Source: Ilyomonas sp964249755 (GTDB lineage Bacteria; Bacteroidota; Bacteroidia; Chitinophagales; Chitinophagaceae). Taken from it: 64,000 nucleotides of DNA. The notes below the pieces were generated by a model. That model worked only from the letters and a program-made list of their open reading frames with translations. It was not told where the DNA came from and ran no database searches. Every line of letters starts with the position of its first letter. Position 1 is the stretch's first letter. The translations under genes and the position numbers were made by a program. Location of the stretch: assembly GCA_964249755.1 (NCBI GenBank), contig CAXUDB010000004.1, forward strand, positions 471,818 to 535,817. Reading direction: 5' to 3'. Shown here piece after piece: positions 19,300-29,041 of this stretch.

Positions 19300-20214
19300 T
19301 TGGTTGGTGAATTGAACAGGCAAAACGATGTTTCTTTAAAGCTGAGCCTTAAGGTAAAAGATTACCTGTTACTGGTAAAATTTACCCTGAGTTTTACGGT
19401 AGTATTTTCCTGTGTCATTTGTTATCTGCTTGCGCCTTCGGTGGTTGGTTTCGATTGGAAGATGATTCTTCTTCTTTTCACCGCAGGTATGTTGATAGCT
19501 GGCAGCGCCAATACCATTAACCAGGCCGTAGAACGCGATACGGATGCTGTAATGAAGCGCACTGCCAATCGTCCTGTCGCCAGTGGAAGAATGTCGCCTA
19601 TCGAAGCTTACACATTTGCCTTTATTACGGGGCTGGTAGGTGTGGTGATCATGTATTACTTTTTCAATCTCACTTCCGCACTGCTGTCTGCGTTTAGCTT
19701 GTTTTTATATGCTTTTGTATATACGCCATTAAAAAAGATTAACTCCATCGCTGTGTTAGTGGGCGCTTTTCCTGGCGCGTTGCCTTGCCTCATTGGCTGG
19801 ATAGCGGGTTTTGCGCCCGGTACTCAAATTAGCTGGAGTGGCGGCATTATACTATTTGCCGTACAATTTCTCTGGCAGTTTCCACACTTCTGGGCTATTG
19901 CCTGGGTGGCGCATAACGATTATAGCAAAGCCGGTTTTAAATTATTGCCTTCAGATAAAGGACCTACAAGGTTCACTGCCCTACAGGCTTTGCTGTATGC
20001 ACTAATGATGATACCGGTGGGTATGCTTCCTTATTATTTCGGAATCAGCGGTCAGGTAAGCTTGTTCATATTAATCGCCTGCAATCTTTTTATGGTGATA
20101 CAATGCGCCAGGTTGTATTTTGAAATGAGTGTAAAAGCCGCGCGGCGTGTGATGTTCAGTAGTTATATCTATTTGCCTATTGTATTACTGGCCTTGCTTG
20201 CCAACAAGGTGTAA
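19300..20214 (+). CDS. ctaB: Protoheme IX farnesyltransferase (heme O synthase)
   Basis: A 304-residue UbiA-family prenyltransferase with about nine membrane helices that converts heme b to heme o, a step to heme a for the adjacent oxidase. The prenyl-diphosphate motif NQAVERDTDAVMKRTANRP (~residue 73) is clear and YTPLKK (~residue 143) is typical. There is no ATG before residue ~50, and the family N-terminus (KDYLLLVKFTLSF) begins earlier, so translation must start at TTG: 19300, or 19312. This non-ATG start is unusual for the operon. No heme A synthase gene is in the window. Confidence 0.9.
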   Translation: MVGELNRQNDVSLKLSLKVKDYLLLVKFTLSFTVVFSCVICYLLAPSVVGFDWKMILLLFTAGMLIAGSANTINQAVERDTDAVMKRTANRPVASGRMSPIEAYTFAFITGLVGVVIMYYFFNLTSALLSAFSLFLYAFVYTPLKKINSIAVLVGAFPGALPCLIGWIAGFAPGTQISWSGGIILFAVQFLWQFPHFWAIAWVAHNDYSKAGFKLLPSDKGPTRFTALQALLYALMMIPVGMLPYYFGISGQVSLFILIACNLFMVIQCARLYFEMSVKAARRVMFSSYIYLPIVLLALLANKV

Positions 20215-20284
20215 AGAGATTGTTAGTAATAGAATAAAGGCAACAGTATTTGGTAAATTTGCCGATAATAAAATTGATGTTTTT

Positions 20285-20866
20285 ATGATAATGAGTGCTG
20301 AGAATGCGGGAGAAAGAAAACGCCTGCATCCTCATAAATTTACACTTTGGGTGGGCATTGGCAGCATTATTATGATGTTTGCTGCACTGACCAGTGCTTA
20401 CATTGTGCGTGAAGCCCAGCACAACTGGCTCGAATTTACTTTACCAAAAGTATTTTGGTATTCAACGGCTGTCATCATCGCCAGCAGCATATCACTTCAT
20501 CTTGCCGTAAAAGCTTTCCGCTCGCGCGAAAGAAATCGCTTCAGAAGTTTATTGCTGGTAACAGCTTTGTTGGGCATTCTATTTGGCATTCTACAGGTGT
20601 CTGGTTTTTATGATTTGTACAATCGTGGCGTAGCTATTATCGGGAAAGGAAGCAATCCATCGGCTTCCTTTTTGGGTATTATCACAGGCTTGCACGTGTT
20701 GCACGTATTGGGTGGCATTGTTGCCTTGCTGGTTATCCTTGTCCGGTCATACAGTAAGAAAATAAAAAGTTATAACAGCACACCAGTTGAGATATTTAGT
20801 ATCTACTGGCACTTTGTAGATATACTGTGGATCTATCTTTTTATCTTTTTTATCTGGGCAGGATAA
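20285..20866 (+). CDS. Cytochrome c oxidase subunit III, first copy
   Basis: A 193-residue heme-copper oxidase subunit III-like protein with five membrane helices. ATG at 20285 (or 20291) is chosen; the frame is open further upstream into the ctaB end, but that part has no family character. Conserved parts include ITGLHVLHVLGG and YWHFVDILWIYLFIFF, the subunit III C-terminal signature. It is the shorter of two tandem subunit III paralogues, a common Bacteroidetes arrangement. It supports proton uptake and stability of subunit I. Confidence 0.88.
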   Translation: MIMSAENAGERKRLHPHKFTLWVGIGSIIMMFAALTSAYIVREAQHNWLEFTLPKVFWYSTAVIIASSISLHLAVKAFRSRERNRFRSLLLVTALLGILFGILQVSGFYDLYNRGVAIIGKGSNPSASFLGIITGLHVLHVLGGIVALLVILVRSYSKKIKSYNSTPVEIFSIYWHFVDILWIYLFIFFIWAG

Positions 20867-20935
20867 AAAACAGGGTTTTAAATTCATAGTTATACATCGA
20901 CAATATACATTTGCAAACGAAACTGAACAGGTAAT

Positions 20936-21619
20936 ATGGCAACAACAGCAACTGCAGCAGCACCCGCGCCAACCAAGCTTTGGGGCGGCGGTAAAAGCCC
21001 CTTCAATGTAGAGTATGGCAAGGTCATGATGTGGTATTTCCTCATGAGTGATGCCTTTACATTTGGAGCGTTTCTTATCTCGTATGGCACCACCCGTTTC
21101 GCTACTACCGGCTGGCCCGACCCGAACAAAGTGTTCAATGCATTTCCTGGTCTGGAAGGCAACCTTCCGCTGATGTTTGTGAGCCTGATGACCTTTATCC
21201 TCATTATCAGTTCGGTAACAATGGTGCTGGCAGTGCAGGCGGGTCATAACATGCAGAAGAAAAAAGTAGTTGTCAATCTCATATTAACTATCATTGGTGG
21301 CATAGCGTTCTTAAGCTGTCAGGCTTGGGAATGGAACCATCTTCATCATGAAGGTGCCTGGTGGGGAAGCAATCCTTTTCCAAATGCGAATGGCACAATT
21401 GCTACTACTAACTTCACCAATTTCTTCTTTACCATTACCGGCTTTCATGGCTTTCACGTTTTTTCCGGCGTGATTATTAATATTATTATGCTGATTATGG
21501 TGCTGACCAATGTTTTTGAGCGCAAAGGTCATTACTTGATGATTGAAAAAGCGGGCTTGTACTGGCACTTTGTAGATTTGGTTTGGGTTTTCGTATTTAC
21601 TTGTTTTTATCTGGTATAA
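20936..21619 (+). CDS. coxC: Cytochrome c oxidase subunit III, second copy
   Basis: A 227-residue paralogue of the preceding gene, with an alanine-rich N-terminus and five to six membrane helices. ITGFHGFHVFSGVIIN and LYWHFVDLVWVFVFTCFYLV are the subunit III signatures. Compared with the first copy it has an extra loop (HEGAWWGSNPFPNANGT) between helices. It lies 69 bp after the first copy and 20 bp before subunit IV. Confidence 0.9.
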   Translation: MATTATAAAPAPTKLWGGGKSPFNVEYGKVMMWYFLMSDAFTFGAFLISYGTTRFATTGWPDPNKVFNAFPGLEGNLPLMFVSLMTFILIISSVTMVLAVQAGHNMQKKKVVVNLILTIIGGIAFLSCQAWEWNHLHHEGAWWGSNPFPNANGTIATTNFTNFFFTITGFHGFHVFSGVIINIIMLIMVLTNVFERKGHYLMIEKAGLYWHFVDLVWVFVFTCFYLV

Positions 21620-21639
21620 ATCAATAAAAAGTTTTTTGT

Positions 21640-22074
21640 ATGGCAGAACACATGTCGGCAGTAGAATATCACGAGCAGGGTAGTGGCGGCACTAAAGAAA
21701 TCATCCGGGTTACTATTATTCTTACGGTACTTACCATCGTTGAATTAGGTCTTGGCTTTAGCATGATAAACATGGCGGAAGAAAGTTTTTACCGCCATCT
21801 TGTTAAGGGCATAATCCTTATACTCATGCTGGCAAAAGCTTTCTATATTGTTGGTTATTTTATGCACTTGAAGCATGAAATCCGCAATCTCATCATGACC
21901 ATCTGTATACCGTTGTTGTTGTTTGTTTGGTTCATTATTGCTTTCTTGTATGATGGCAGTTCATATAACAACAACCGGAAGCAACTGAACAATTATTACA
22001 ATGTAAAAGCTAAGCAGGAAGCACCGAAGAAAGAGCGGGAAGAACACAGCGATGAGCCAAAAAAATTAGATTAA
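21640..22074 (+). CDS. coxD: Cytochrome c oxidase subunit IV
   Basis: A 144-residue small membrane protein with three helices and a charged C-terminal tail, matching the prokaryotic oxidase subunit IV family (IVELGLGF near residue 32; KAFYIVGYFMHLKHE near residue 67). It is the last gene of the respiratory operon, ending just before a strong terminator. SCO/SenC and DUF420 genes, often found next in related genomes, are absent here. Confidence 0.88.
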   Translation: MAEHMSAVEYHEQGSGGTKEIIRVTIILTVLTIVELGLGFSMINMAEESFYRHLVKGIILILMLAKAFYIVGYFMHLKHEIRNLIMTICIPLLLFVWFIIAFLYDGSSYNNNRKQLNNYYNVKAKQEAPKKEREEHSDEPKKLD

Positions 22075-22094
22075 TTTAAAATGTATTTTATATA

Positions 22095-22127
22095 AAGCTG
22101 TCCTTATTGTTAAGGACAGCTTTTTTT
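22095..22127 (+). terminator. Intrinsic terminator of the act-cox operon
   Basis: A 12-bp perfect stem (AAGCTGTCCTTA/TAAGGACAGCTT) with a 4-base loop TTGT is followed by a T-run. It lies 20 bp after the coxD stop and is the clearest rho-independent terminator in the window. Confidence 0.92.
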
Positions 22128-22169
22128 ATTTTAATCCAAATTGGTTTTATAAGCAAAACATTCTTTTAT

Positions 22170-23810
22170 ATGCAAGTGCCATTCACCATTACAGGCAATC
22201 TGGTTGACATTCTGAATAAAGAAATTTACACAGCAACGATAGAGATTGCTGACAATAAAATAAAGCAAATCAACAAGCTGGAAGAAGATAAAAGTCTGCC
22301 CTTTATTCTTCCAGGGTTTACAGACAGCCATGTACATATCGAAAGCAGTATGCTTATTCCCTCCGAGTTTGCAAAGCTGGCGGTTGTACACGGCACCATC
22401 GCTACTGTAAGCGACCCACACGAGATAGCTAATGTATGCGGTTTGCCGGGTGTTGAATTTATGATTGAGAACGGCAGCAAAGTGCCGTTCCGTTTTTATT
22501 TCGGTGCACCGAGCTGTGTGCCTGCTACCAACTTTGAAACGGCTGGTGCCGTGCTCGATAGTAATGATGTGGAAGCCTTGTTGCAGAAGCCGAAAATTAA
22601 ATACCTCAGCGAAATGATGAACTTTCCCGGCGTGCTGCACAAAGACGAAGAAGTGGTAAAAAAATTAGCCGCCGCACATAAGCTGAACAAACCGGTAGAT
22701 GGTCACGCGCCAGGCGTGCGGGGCGAAACGGCGAAGCAGTACATTGATGCCGGTATCAGCACCGACCATGAATGTTTTACGGCAGAAGAAGCACTGGAGA
22801 AATTAAGTTATGGAATGAAGGTCCTCGTCCGCGAAGGAAGCGCTGCGCGCAACTTTGAAGCCTTAGCGCCTTTGCTGAATGAACACTACAAAAACATGAT
22901 GTTTTGCAGCGACGACAAACATCCCGATAGCTTGGTAGAAGGTCATATCAATACGCTTTGCAAAAGAGCCGTAGCAAAAGGCATTGATGTATTTAAAGTA
23001 CTGCAAGCAGCTTGCATCAATCCTGTTTTGCACTACGGTTTAGATAATGGTTTGCTGCGCACAGGTGATGGGGCAGACCTTATCCTCGTTGACAATCTTA
23101 CCGATTTCAATGTCATCCAAACCTATATTAATGGGACATTGGTAGCAGAGAAAGGAACCTCATTTATAAAAAGTGTTAGCGAAAAAGAACTCAACCAGTT
23201 TTCCTGTAATCCCATTGACGCGAACGACTTGCTGATTGGCAGAAACGAATATCCGCACGATGGTTTTCTAATCCCGGTTATCGAAGCCTTGGATGGCGAA
23301 TTAATCACCAACAAACTGTATTTGCAGGGCAGGCAAAAAGATGGCTATTGGGTAAGCAACACAGATGCAGATGTTTTAAAAATGGTTGTTATCAACCGGT
23401 ATCAAAAAGCGCCGGTTGCCAAATGTTTTATCAAAAATTTTGGTTTGAAAACGGGTGCTATCGCTTCATCCGTCGCGCACGATAGCCACAATATTATTGC
23501 AGTTGGGGTGGAGGATAAAAATCTTGCGGCTGCCATCAACATCATCATCCAAGATAAGGGTGGCATTAGCTGTGCAAGCGAAGATGACGTAGATGTATTG
23601 CCCTTGCCTGTTGCCGGTTTAATGAGTGCGGAAGACGGCTATCAGGTAGCAAGACAATATACTGCCCTCAGCAACAAAGCCAAAGCACTGGGAAGCAAAC
23701 TGCAAGCGCCTTTCATGACGTTAAGCTTTATGGCTTTGCTTGTTATTCCTCATCTGAAGCTAAGCGATAAGGGCTTGTTTGACGGCGATGCGTTTGGGTT
23801 TGTTGAGTAA
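22170..23810 (+). CDS. ade: Adenine deaminase
   Basis: A 546-residue amidohydrolase that converts adenine to hypoxanthine and ammonia in purine salvage. ATG at 22170 is chosen; the longer open frame upstream would run through the terminator hairpin. The metal-binding motif PGFTDSHVHIESSM (~residue 50), the HGTIATVSDPHEIANVCG segment, VDGHAPGV and CSDDKHPD are all family signatures, and length fits. It has its own promoter presumably between the terminator and start, although only ~40 bp are available and no clear box was seen. Confidence 0.92.
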   Translation: MQVPFTITGNLVDILNKEIYTATIEIADNKIKQINKLEEDKSLPFILPGFTDSHVHIESSMLIPSEFAKLAVVHGTIATVSDPHEIANVCGLPGVEFMIENGSKVPFRFYFGAPSCVPATNFETAGAVLDSNDVEALLQKPKIKYLSEMMNFPGVLHKDEEVVKKLAAAHKLNKPVDGHAPGVRGETAKQYIDAGISTDHECFTAEEALEKLSYGMKVLVREGSAARNFEALAPLLNEHYKNMMFCSDDKHPDSLVEGHINTLCKRAVAKGIDVFKVLQAACINPVLHYGLDNGLLRTGDGADLILVDNLTDFNVIQTYINGTLVAEKGTSFIKSVSEKELNQFSCNPIDANDLLIGRNEYPHDGFLIPVIEALDGELITNKLYLQGRQKDGYWVSNTDADVLKMVVINRYQKAPVAKCFIKNFGLKTGAIASSVAHDSHNIIAVGVEDKNLAAAINIIIQDKGGISCASEDDVDVLPLPVAGLMSAEDGYQVARQYTALSNKAKALGSKLQAPFMTLSFMALLVIPHLKLSDKGLFDGDAFGFVE

Positions 23811-24000
23811 AGATGTTGTAAATTATACAGCACGGCAATGCATCCGATTGAAGGTTGTTTGTTTTATTCTTATTTGCGCTTATCTGTGCATCCTCTATCT
23901 GCGCCATCGGCAGGATTTTTTTCAATTGAAATAGTTGCTGCTTTATCTTGTACTTCTTACACAACCAACTTTCATTATTTTGCTTTTTCAACGAAGTCTT

Positions 24001-25401
24001 ATGCGATTGCTTTCTTCTATCCTTCTCTGTTTTATTCTATCATTTCATCTCTCTGCGCAGTCTCTTTTTTCTCATGGAGAATTAGGCGTAAGTAAAGATG
24101 GGCACAACCTTCAGTTTGCCGACGGCACGCCTTTCTTTTGGCTCGGCGATACCGGCTGGGAACTCTTTCTTCGTTTGAACCTGGATGAAATCAAACTCTA
24201 TCTTGATGATCGTTCTGCCAAAGGTTTCAACGTTATTCAAGCCGTTGTTTTGGCTGAGTTTGATGGCTTGCGCAAGCCCAATCAATATGGAGAATTACCA
24301 TTGAAAAACTTAGACCCGACACAGCCCAACGAAGCCTATTTTAAAGTGATAGACAGTGCCATCAACATGGCACGCGAGCGCAATTTGTTTATCGGTTTAT
24401 TGCCTACCTGGGGCGATAAGGTCACGAAGCTGTGGGGAGAAGGTCCCGTAGTGTTTGATAGCCTTAATGCCTACACGTATGGCAAGTGGATTGGCAACCG
24501 GTATAAGAACGAGCCCAATGTGTTATGGATACTGGGCGGTGACCGCCCCGCAATGAATGATGGCAATGATTGGCGACCGGTTTGGCGCGCAATGGCGCGG
24601 GGCATCATAGAAGCCACGAATCATCAATGCTTCATCACCTATCATCCTTCCGGAGGTTCCTATTCTACTTCTCAATTCATACACAACGAAAGCTGGCTGG
24701 ACATGAATATGTTCCAGTCGGGACATGGAAACGGGCACGATGTAGCTTGCTGGAACCTTGTAAAACGAGACCTAAGCTATCAGCCATCAAAACCCACGCT
24801 GGATGCGGAACCTAACTATGAAGATCATCCCGTAAACCCTTGGCCGAAATGGAACACTGACAGTGGTTATTACCGGGCTTATGATGTGCGCAAGCAAACC
24901 TATCGCTCAGTGTTTGCGGGCGCCTGCGGCGTAACGTATGGGCATCATGCGGTGTGGCAGTTCATGAGTGCCAGGGAAGAAACCATCAACTACCCGGATC
25001 GTGGCTGGCTCAATGCTATAGATCGTCCCGGCGCTTACCAGGTAGGTTATTTAAGAAAATTAATGGAGTCGAGACCGATGTTGAATCGCGTTGCCGACAG
25101 TGCGCTCATCAGTAACGGACAAGGCGAGAAGGGCGAACATATCGAAGCCTTTCGTGCCGGTGATAACAGCTATGCCATGATTTATTTGCCGGTAGGCAAA
25201 ACCATCACGGTAAACGAAAGCGGCATGGCAAAAGGACTTATGGGCTGGTGGTTTAACCCAAGAAACAATACAGCTAAAAAGATAGAACCATTTGCCAAAA
25301 AGAACGCGATGGATTTTACGCCGCCTTCTTTGGGTGTTGGCAATGATTGGGTACTGGTATTGGATGATGCCGGGAAGAACTATAAAGAACCAGGTAAGTA
25401 A
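24001..25401 (+). CDS. Secreted GH140-like glycoside hydrolase (DUF4038)
   Basis: A 466-residue protein. ATG at 24001 begins a signal peptide (MRLLSSILLCFILSFHLSAQ). The barrel begins with DGTPFFWLGDTGWELFLRL, a hallmark of DUF4038 proteins related to apiosidases (GH140), and contains VLWILGGDRPAMNDG and DAEPNYEDHP, where the acidic residues are likely catalytic. The last ~90 residues (from RAGDNSYAMIYLPVGK) are the small beta-sandwich 'putative collagen-binding' domain that usually follows. A periplasmic or surface role in plant polysaccharide side-chain removal is inferred. No SusC/SusD pair is nearby, so substrate is open. Confidence 0.85.
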   Translation: MRLLSSILLCFILSFHLSAQSLFSHGELGVSKDGHNLQFADGTPFFWLGDTGWELFLRLNLDEIKLYLDDRSAKGFNVIQAVVLAEFDGLRKPNQYGELPLKNLDPTQPNEAYFKVIDSAINMARERNLFIGLLPTWGDKVTKLWGEGPVVFDSLNAYTYGKWIGNRYKNEPNVLWILGGDRPAMNDGNDWRPVWRAMARGIIEATNHQCFITYHPSGGSYSTSQFIHNESWLDMNMFQSGHGNGHDVACWNLVKRDLSYQPSKPTLDAEPNYEDHPVNPWPKWNTDSGYYRAYDVRKQTYRSVFAGACGVTYGHHAVWQFMSAREETINYPDRGWLNAIDRPGAYQVGYLRKLMESRPMLNRVADSALISNGQGEKGEHIEAFRAGDNSYAMIYLPVGKTITVNESGMAKGLMGWWFNPRNNTAKKIEPFAKKNAMDFTPPSLGVGNDWVLVLDDAGKNYKEPGK

Positions 25402-25421
25402 TCATTCATAAATAAACAATC

Positions 25422-25820
25422 ATGGCAAAAAATAAAACCGTTGAAACGGATGGCAGCGTGGAAAACTATATTCAATCTATTGCCGACGAAAGCAAGCGCA
25501 AAGACACAGCTGCCATTGTAGCGCTGATGCAGCAGCAAACCGGTTTGCCACCCAAAATGTGGGGCAGCAGCATTGTAGGTTTCGGCAGTTATCATTATAA
25601 ATACAAAAGTGGCCACGAAGGCGATGCACCGCTGGCAGCGCTTTCTGCAAGAGCCAATGCCATCACTTTATACCTCGGTTTTTTTGAAGAGAAGGAAGCG
25701 TTGCTGAAAGAGTTGGGAAAGCACAAGCAAGGAAAAGCCTGTGTGTATATTAAAAAGCTGGCAGATGTAAAGGAAGAAGTGCTTCGCAAATTGGTTCAGC
25801 TATCAGTACAGCCTCGCTGA
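25422..25820 (+). CDS. DUF1801 domain protein
   Basis: A 132-residue soluble protein of the DUF1801/YdhG-like fold. The segments MWGSSIVGFGSYHYKY, ITLYLGF and GKACVYIKKL are typical of the family. Function is not known, although the fold resembles SufE-independent iron-chaperone-like frataxin relatives. It starts 20 bp after the GH140-like gene on the same strand, so co-transcription is likely, but no functional link is evident. Confidence 0.85.
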   Translation: MAKNKTVETDGSVENYIQSIADESKRKDTAAIVALMQQQTGLPPKMWGSSIVGFGSYHYKYKSGHEGDAPLAALSARANAITLYLGFFEEKEALLKELGKHKQGKACVYIKKLADVKEEVLRKLVQLSVQPR

Positions 25821-26049
25821 CTGAACGTAGCTGATAAGGGAAGACAAATTTAACCAGCCGATATCGCTCTCTCCAAGTTAGTTTTACTAATTCCGGCGAG
25901 GTTTTATATAAAACCAATTTTATTCTTTCTAAATTACTTTTCGCTGAATTGAAGTCCGGTTGATAAGGTATACCCCACTGCCTGTTATCTCGTGTCAGAA
26001 ATAAAAAGGAATACTCATTTCGATTTTTATATCAACCCTTTCCCGATTC

Positions 26050-27249
26050 CTATTTTATTTTTCTTCCCAGCCATCCAAACCCGATACAAGCTAACCCGCA
26101 TAACCCGGAAAGCAGCCACCACACTGCATTGTAGCTCCATCGCTCTACTATTTCGCTGCCAAAAACAGGCGCCGCAATCTGCGCAATACTCCATGCAATC
26201 GTGTACATCGCGGCATATTGACCGCGATTGCTTTGCACCGTGCGGCTCACCCAAAAAGAATTCATAAACGGCATGGAGATAATTTCTCCGAACGTAATGA
26301 TAAAGATGGCAATGATAGCGGTTGCAGCACCAGCAGGCAGCAGGTTGACGACTGCATACGAAACACCGATCAGCAGCACGCCCATCTGCATAAATGTAGT
26401 TAAAGGTCGCTTGCCTTCCAGCGAATACACAATCACCATTTCAATCAGCACAATCAGCAAACCGTTGATGGCCATCAGCCCGCCAATGGACTGTTCCGAA
26501 AGATGCCACTCTGTTTTATAAAACACCGGTAGGATGGTGAACAGGTGAAAGAAACAGTAGCCCATTAAAATAGTCAGTGCAATAAACACGAGGTAGGTTT
26601 TATCGCGGTAAGCCGAAGCAACCGGCTCCTCTTGCAAAGCGGCATTGTGTTTAGAGCCGCCCTTTACATAAGGCAGCATCTTAAGCAATAACAAAGCCGC
26701 TACCATGTTGGTGCAGCCATCTACCCAAAACAACAAATCATAATTAATAGAAGCGAGGAAACCACCTAAGGCGCCCCCCACTGCCCAACCTAAATTCACT
26801 GCCAACCGGTTCATAGAATAGGAACGGGTAAGGTTCTCCGGCTCGCTGTAATGCGCTACGGCAGCCGCATTAGCGGGGCGGAACGATTCGTTGCAAACAC
26901 TTAAAATAAACACACCGATACACAACGAAACATACGTGTGCAGGTAGCCGCAGACAATGAACATGACACCGCCTGCAAACAGCGCCGCCACCTGCTGCGG
27001 ATAGAAGCCCCAACGATCCGTGACGCGACCGCCGAATACCGCTCCCACAATGGCACCGAGCCCGAACAAACCCATCACAAAGCCTGCCTGTGTGATGCTG
27101 AAATGCAGTTGCTGCGTGCAATAGATGGTCATGAAGGGAATAACCATTGTGCCGCTGCGGTTGATGAGCATCACAAAAGAAAGATACCACGTGTTGCGCG
27201 ATAAACCAGTGTAGGCGTTCTTGTATAATTGTCGCGTGGCAGACAGCAT
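26050..27249 (-). CDS. MFS transporter (multidrug-type)
   Basis: A 399-residue major facilitator with twelve predicted helices. The N-terminal half has FVMGLFGLGAIVGAVFGGRVTDRWG, the MFS motif A loop between helices 2 and 3 (G-x3-D-R-x-G pattern). It resembles multidrug/MdtH-type exporters, yet the substrate cannot be read. It lies between a convergent DUF1801 gene and a co-oriented gluconokinase gene 68 bp upstream, so it may be the second gene of a gntK transcript and could then carry a sugar acid; that is inference. Confidence 0.85.
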   Translation of the reverse strand: MLSATRQLYKNAYTGLSRNTWYLSFVMLINRSGTMVIPFMTIYCTQQLHFSITQAGFVMGLFGLGAIVGAVFGGRVTDRWGFYPQQVAALFAGGVMFIVCGYLHTYVSLCIGVFILSVCNESFRPANAAAVAHYSEPENLTRSYSMNRLAVNLGWAVGGALGGFLASINYDLLFWVDGCTNMVAALLLLKMLPYVKGGSKHNAALQEEPVASAYRDKTYLVFIALTILMGYCFFHLFTILPVFYKTEWHLSEQSIGGLMAINGLLIVLIEMVIVYSLEGKRPLTTFMQMGVLLIGVSYAVVNLLPAGAATAIIAIFIITFGEIISMPFMNSFWVSRTVQSNRGQYAAMYTIAWSIAQIAAPVFGSEIVERWSYNAVWWLLSGLCGLACIGFGWLGRKIK

Positions 27250-27317
27250 GATTGGGTGGGTAAATATAAAGCAATGCCCTTTTCTATGCTTACCATTGAT
27301 GTAAATGGAGAAAAGCG

Positions 27318-28802
27318 TTACAACCGGCTAAGCTTTGTAAACGGGTCTTTCAGAATGGGATATAACGATTGAAAAATAGCGAATAAAGAAGTATAGGTTT
27401 GATGTATGGCAGCATCCGGTAAAAAGGTTTTGTTTACGCTGAACATTCCATTCGCTACTGATAACGATGGCAGATAACTCAGGGCATGCAAACCAATAAT
27501 AGCCGCGCCCGTAGCTGATGCGTCGGCGCTGTTGTTCAGCACAATGGTTTTGCCCAGCACATCGCTTAGCATCTGCAACCAGAAAGAAGACTGGGTGAAG
27601 CCGCCACTGGCATAGATCGTTTGTATATCGCCGTTCGTTTTTTCAATAGCTTCCATCACATCGCGCAGCGCAAAACAAATACCTTCTACTGATGCGCGGG
27701 CAATATGGGCTTTGGTATGATGGTGCTGCAAACCAAACAATACACCTTTTGCATTCGCATCCCACATGGGCGCACGCTCTCCCAAGAGATAAGGCAGGAA
27801 CAACAAATGCTCTGCGCCGGGAGATATGGATTGCGCCAGTGCCAGCACTTCGTCGGGATCTTTCGGTGTAGCGTCATCCGTTATGATTCCACTCAACCAT
27901 TCGAGCGTGATGCCGCCATTGTTGATAGCGCCACCGGTGATGTAAATGCCCCGCATAAGAAGGTAAGTAAATGTGCTTTGCTCATCGCCCATTATCGCTT
28001 TGTCTGTTGTCATTCTTACTGCGCCGCTGGTGCCGATGGTTAAAGAAGCATCGCCCCTATTGATGATGCCGCTGCCTAAGTTGGCAAGGCAGCCATCGTT
28101 GCCGCCCACGATAAAACGCAACGGCTTTGCAGGTTGTAGTTGTTGTTGGTAAAGGGGTAATAACTCCTGTTCGCTGTGCGTCGCTTCAACTGGTGTTGAT
28201 AAAGTCTCAGCCTTAATGCCTGCGGCTTCTAAAGCTTCTTCGCACCACTGCAATTGATGGATGTCGAACAAGCCCGTTGCCGAAGCGATGGAGTAATCAA
28301 TAATATACTTGCCAAAGAGTTGATAAAAGATGTATTCTTTGAGCGAAATAAACTTGTGGGTTTGCGTGAAGATGTCTGGCATTTCCTCCCGCAGCCAAAT
28401 GATTTTACAGAGCGGCGACATCGGATGGATAGGTGTGCCGGTGGCTTTATAAATGCGCCTGCTCCGTTCGTTTTCTTTTAGTTCTTCTGCCTGGCGTGCT
28501 GCTCTTGTATCCGACCAGAGAATAGCCTGGGTTAAGGGTTTACCTTCGGCATCCACTGCAATCAGGCTATGCATGGCCGCGCTGAAAGAAACAGCAACAA
28601 TATTGTTGTTTTTCGCCAGCGACTCTTTGATTAACTGTAGCACCACACTGAATACTTCATCGGGATTTTGCTCGCTTTTGCCATCGGCATCGCTTAGCGT
28701 TGTGTAGCTTTTTTTTAGGGTAGAAATAACTTTCACCTCATTTTCAAACACAACTGCTTTGCAATTGGTAGTTCCCATATCTATCGCAAGAATGCAATCC
28801 AT
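27318..28802 (-). CDS. gntK: Gluconokinase, FGGY family
   Basis: A 494-residue carbohydrate kinase. The N-terminal AIDMGTTNCKAV is the FGGY phosphate-binding motif. SAAMHSLIAVD and LWSDTRAARQAEEL, followed by GTPIHPMSPLCKI, are specific for GntK-type gluconokinases rather than xylulokinases. The C-terminal ATP site is IYASGGFTQSSFWLQMLSDVLG. It phosphorylates gluconate to 6-phosphogluconate. It is divergent from a GMC dehydrogenase and a gluconate-dehydrogenase-like small subunit, which fits a sugar oxidation then phosphorylation route. Confidence 0.88.
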   Translation of the reverse strand: MDCILAIDMGTTNCKAVVFENEVKVISTLKKSYTTLSDADGKSEQNPDEVFSVVLQLIKESLAKNNNIVAVSFSAAMHSLIAVDAEGKPLTQAILWSDTRAARQAEELKENERSRRIYKATGTPIHPMSPLCKIIWLREEMPDIFTQTHKFISLKEYIFYQLFGKYIIDYSIASATGLFDIHQLQWCEEALEAAGIKAETLSTPVEATHSEQELLPLYQQQLQPAKPLRFIVGGNDGCLANLGSGIINRGDASLTIGTSGAVRMTTDKAIMGDEQSTFTYLLMRGIYITGGAINNGGITLEWLSGIITDDATPKDPDEVLALAQSISPGAEHLLFLPYLLGERAPMWDANAKGVLFGLQHHHTKAHIARASVEGICFALRDVMEAIEKTNGDIQTIYASGGFTQSSFWLQMLSDVLGKTIVLNNSADASATGAAIIGLHALSYLPSLSVANGMFSVNKTFLPDAAIHQTYTSLFAIFQSLYPILKDPFTKLSRL

Positions 28803-29041
28803 TGTATCTTATTAATGGTGTAAATGTATTTGGCTTTTGGGGTTTGCAGAAGTGTTGCCTCTATCATTGTTGCTTGCTGTAAAAGAATTATCTTAAATTA
28901 TATAGTTATAAAAAGAGGTACTTTTTCCCTTCTCATTCACTTTTTATCCGTCCTCTCTATTATTTTGACATTAACACCGAAAAAGAAATTGCAATCTGGA
29001 GAAAGCACTACATTTAACCCAACAAAAAAACGACTTGCTAC

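Noticed and set aside
22107..22169. Longer adenine deaminase start upstream
   Set aside because: It would begin inside the terminator hairpin, and the family N-terminus begins at the ATG at 22170.
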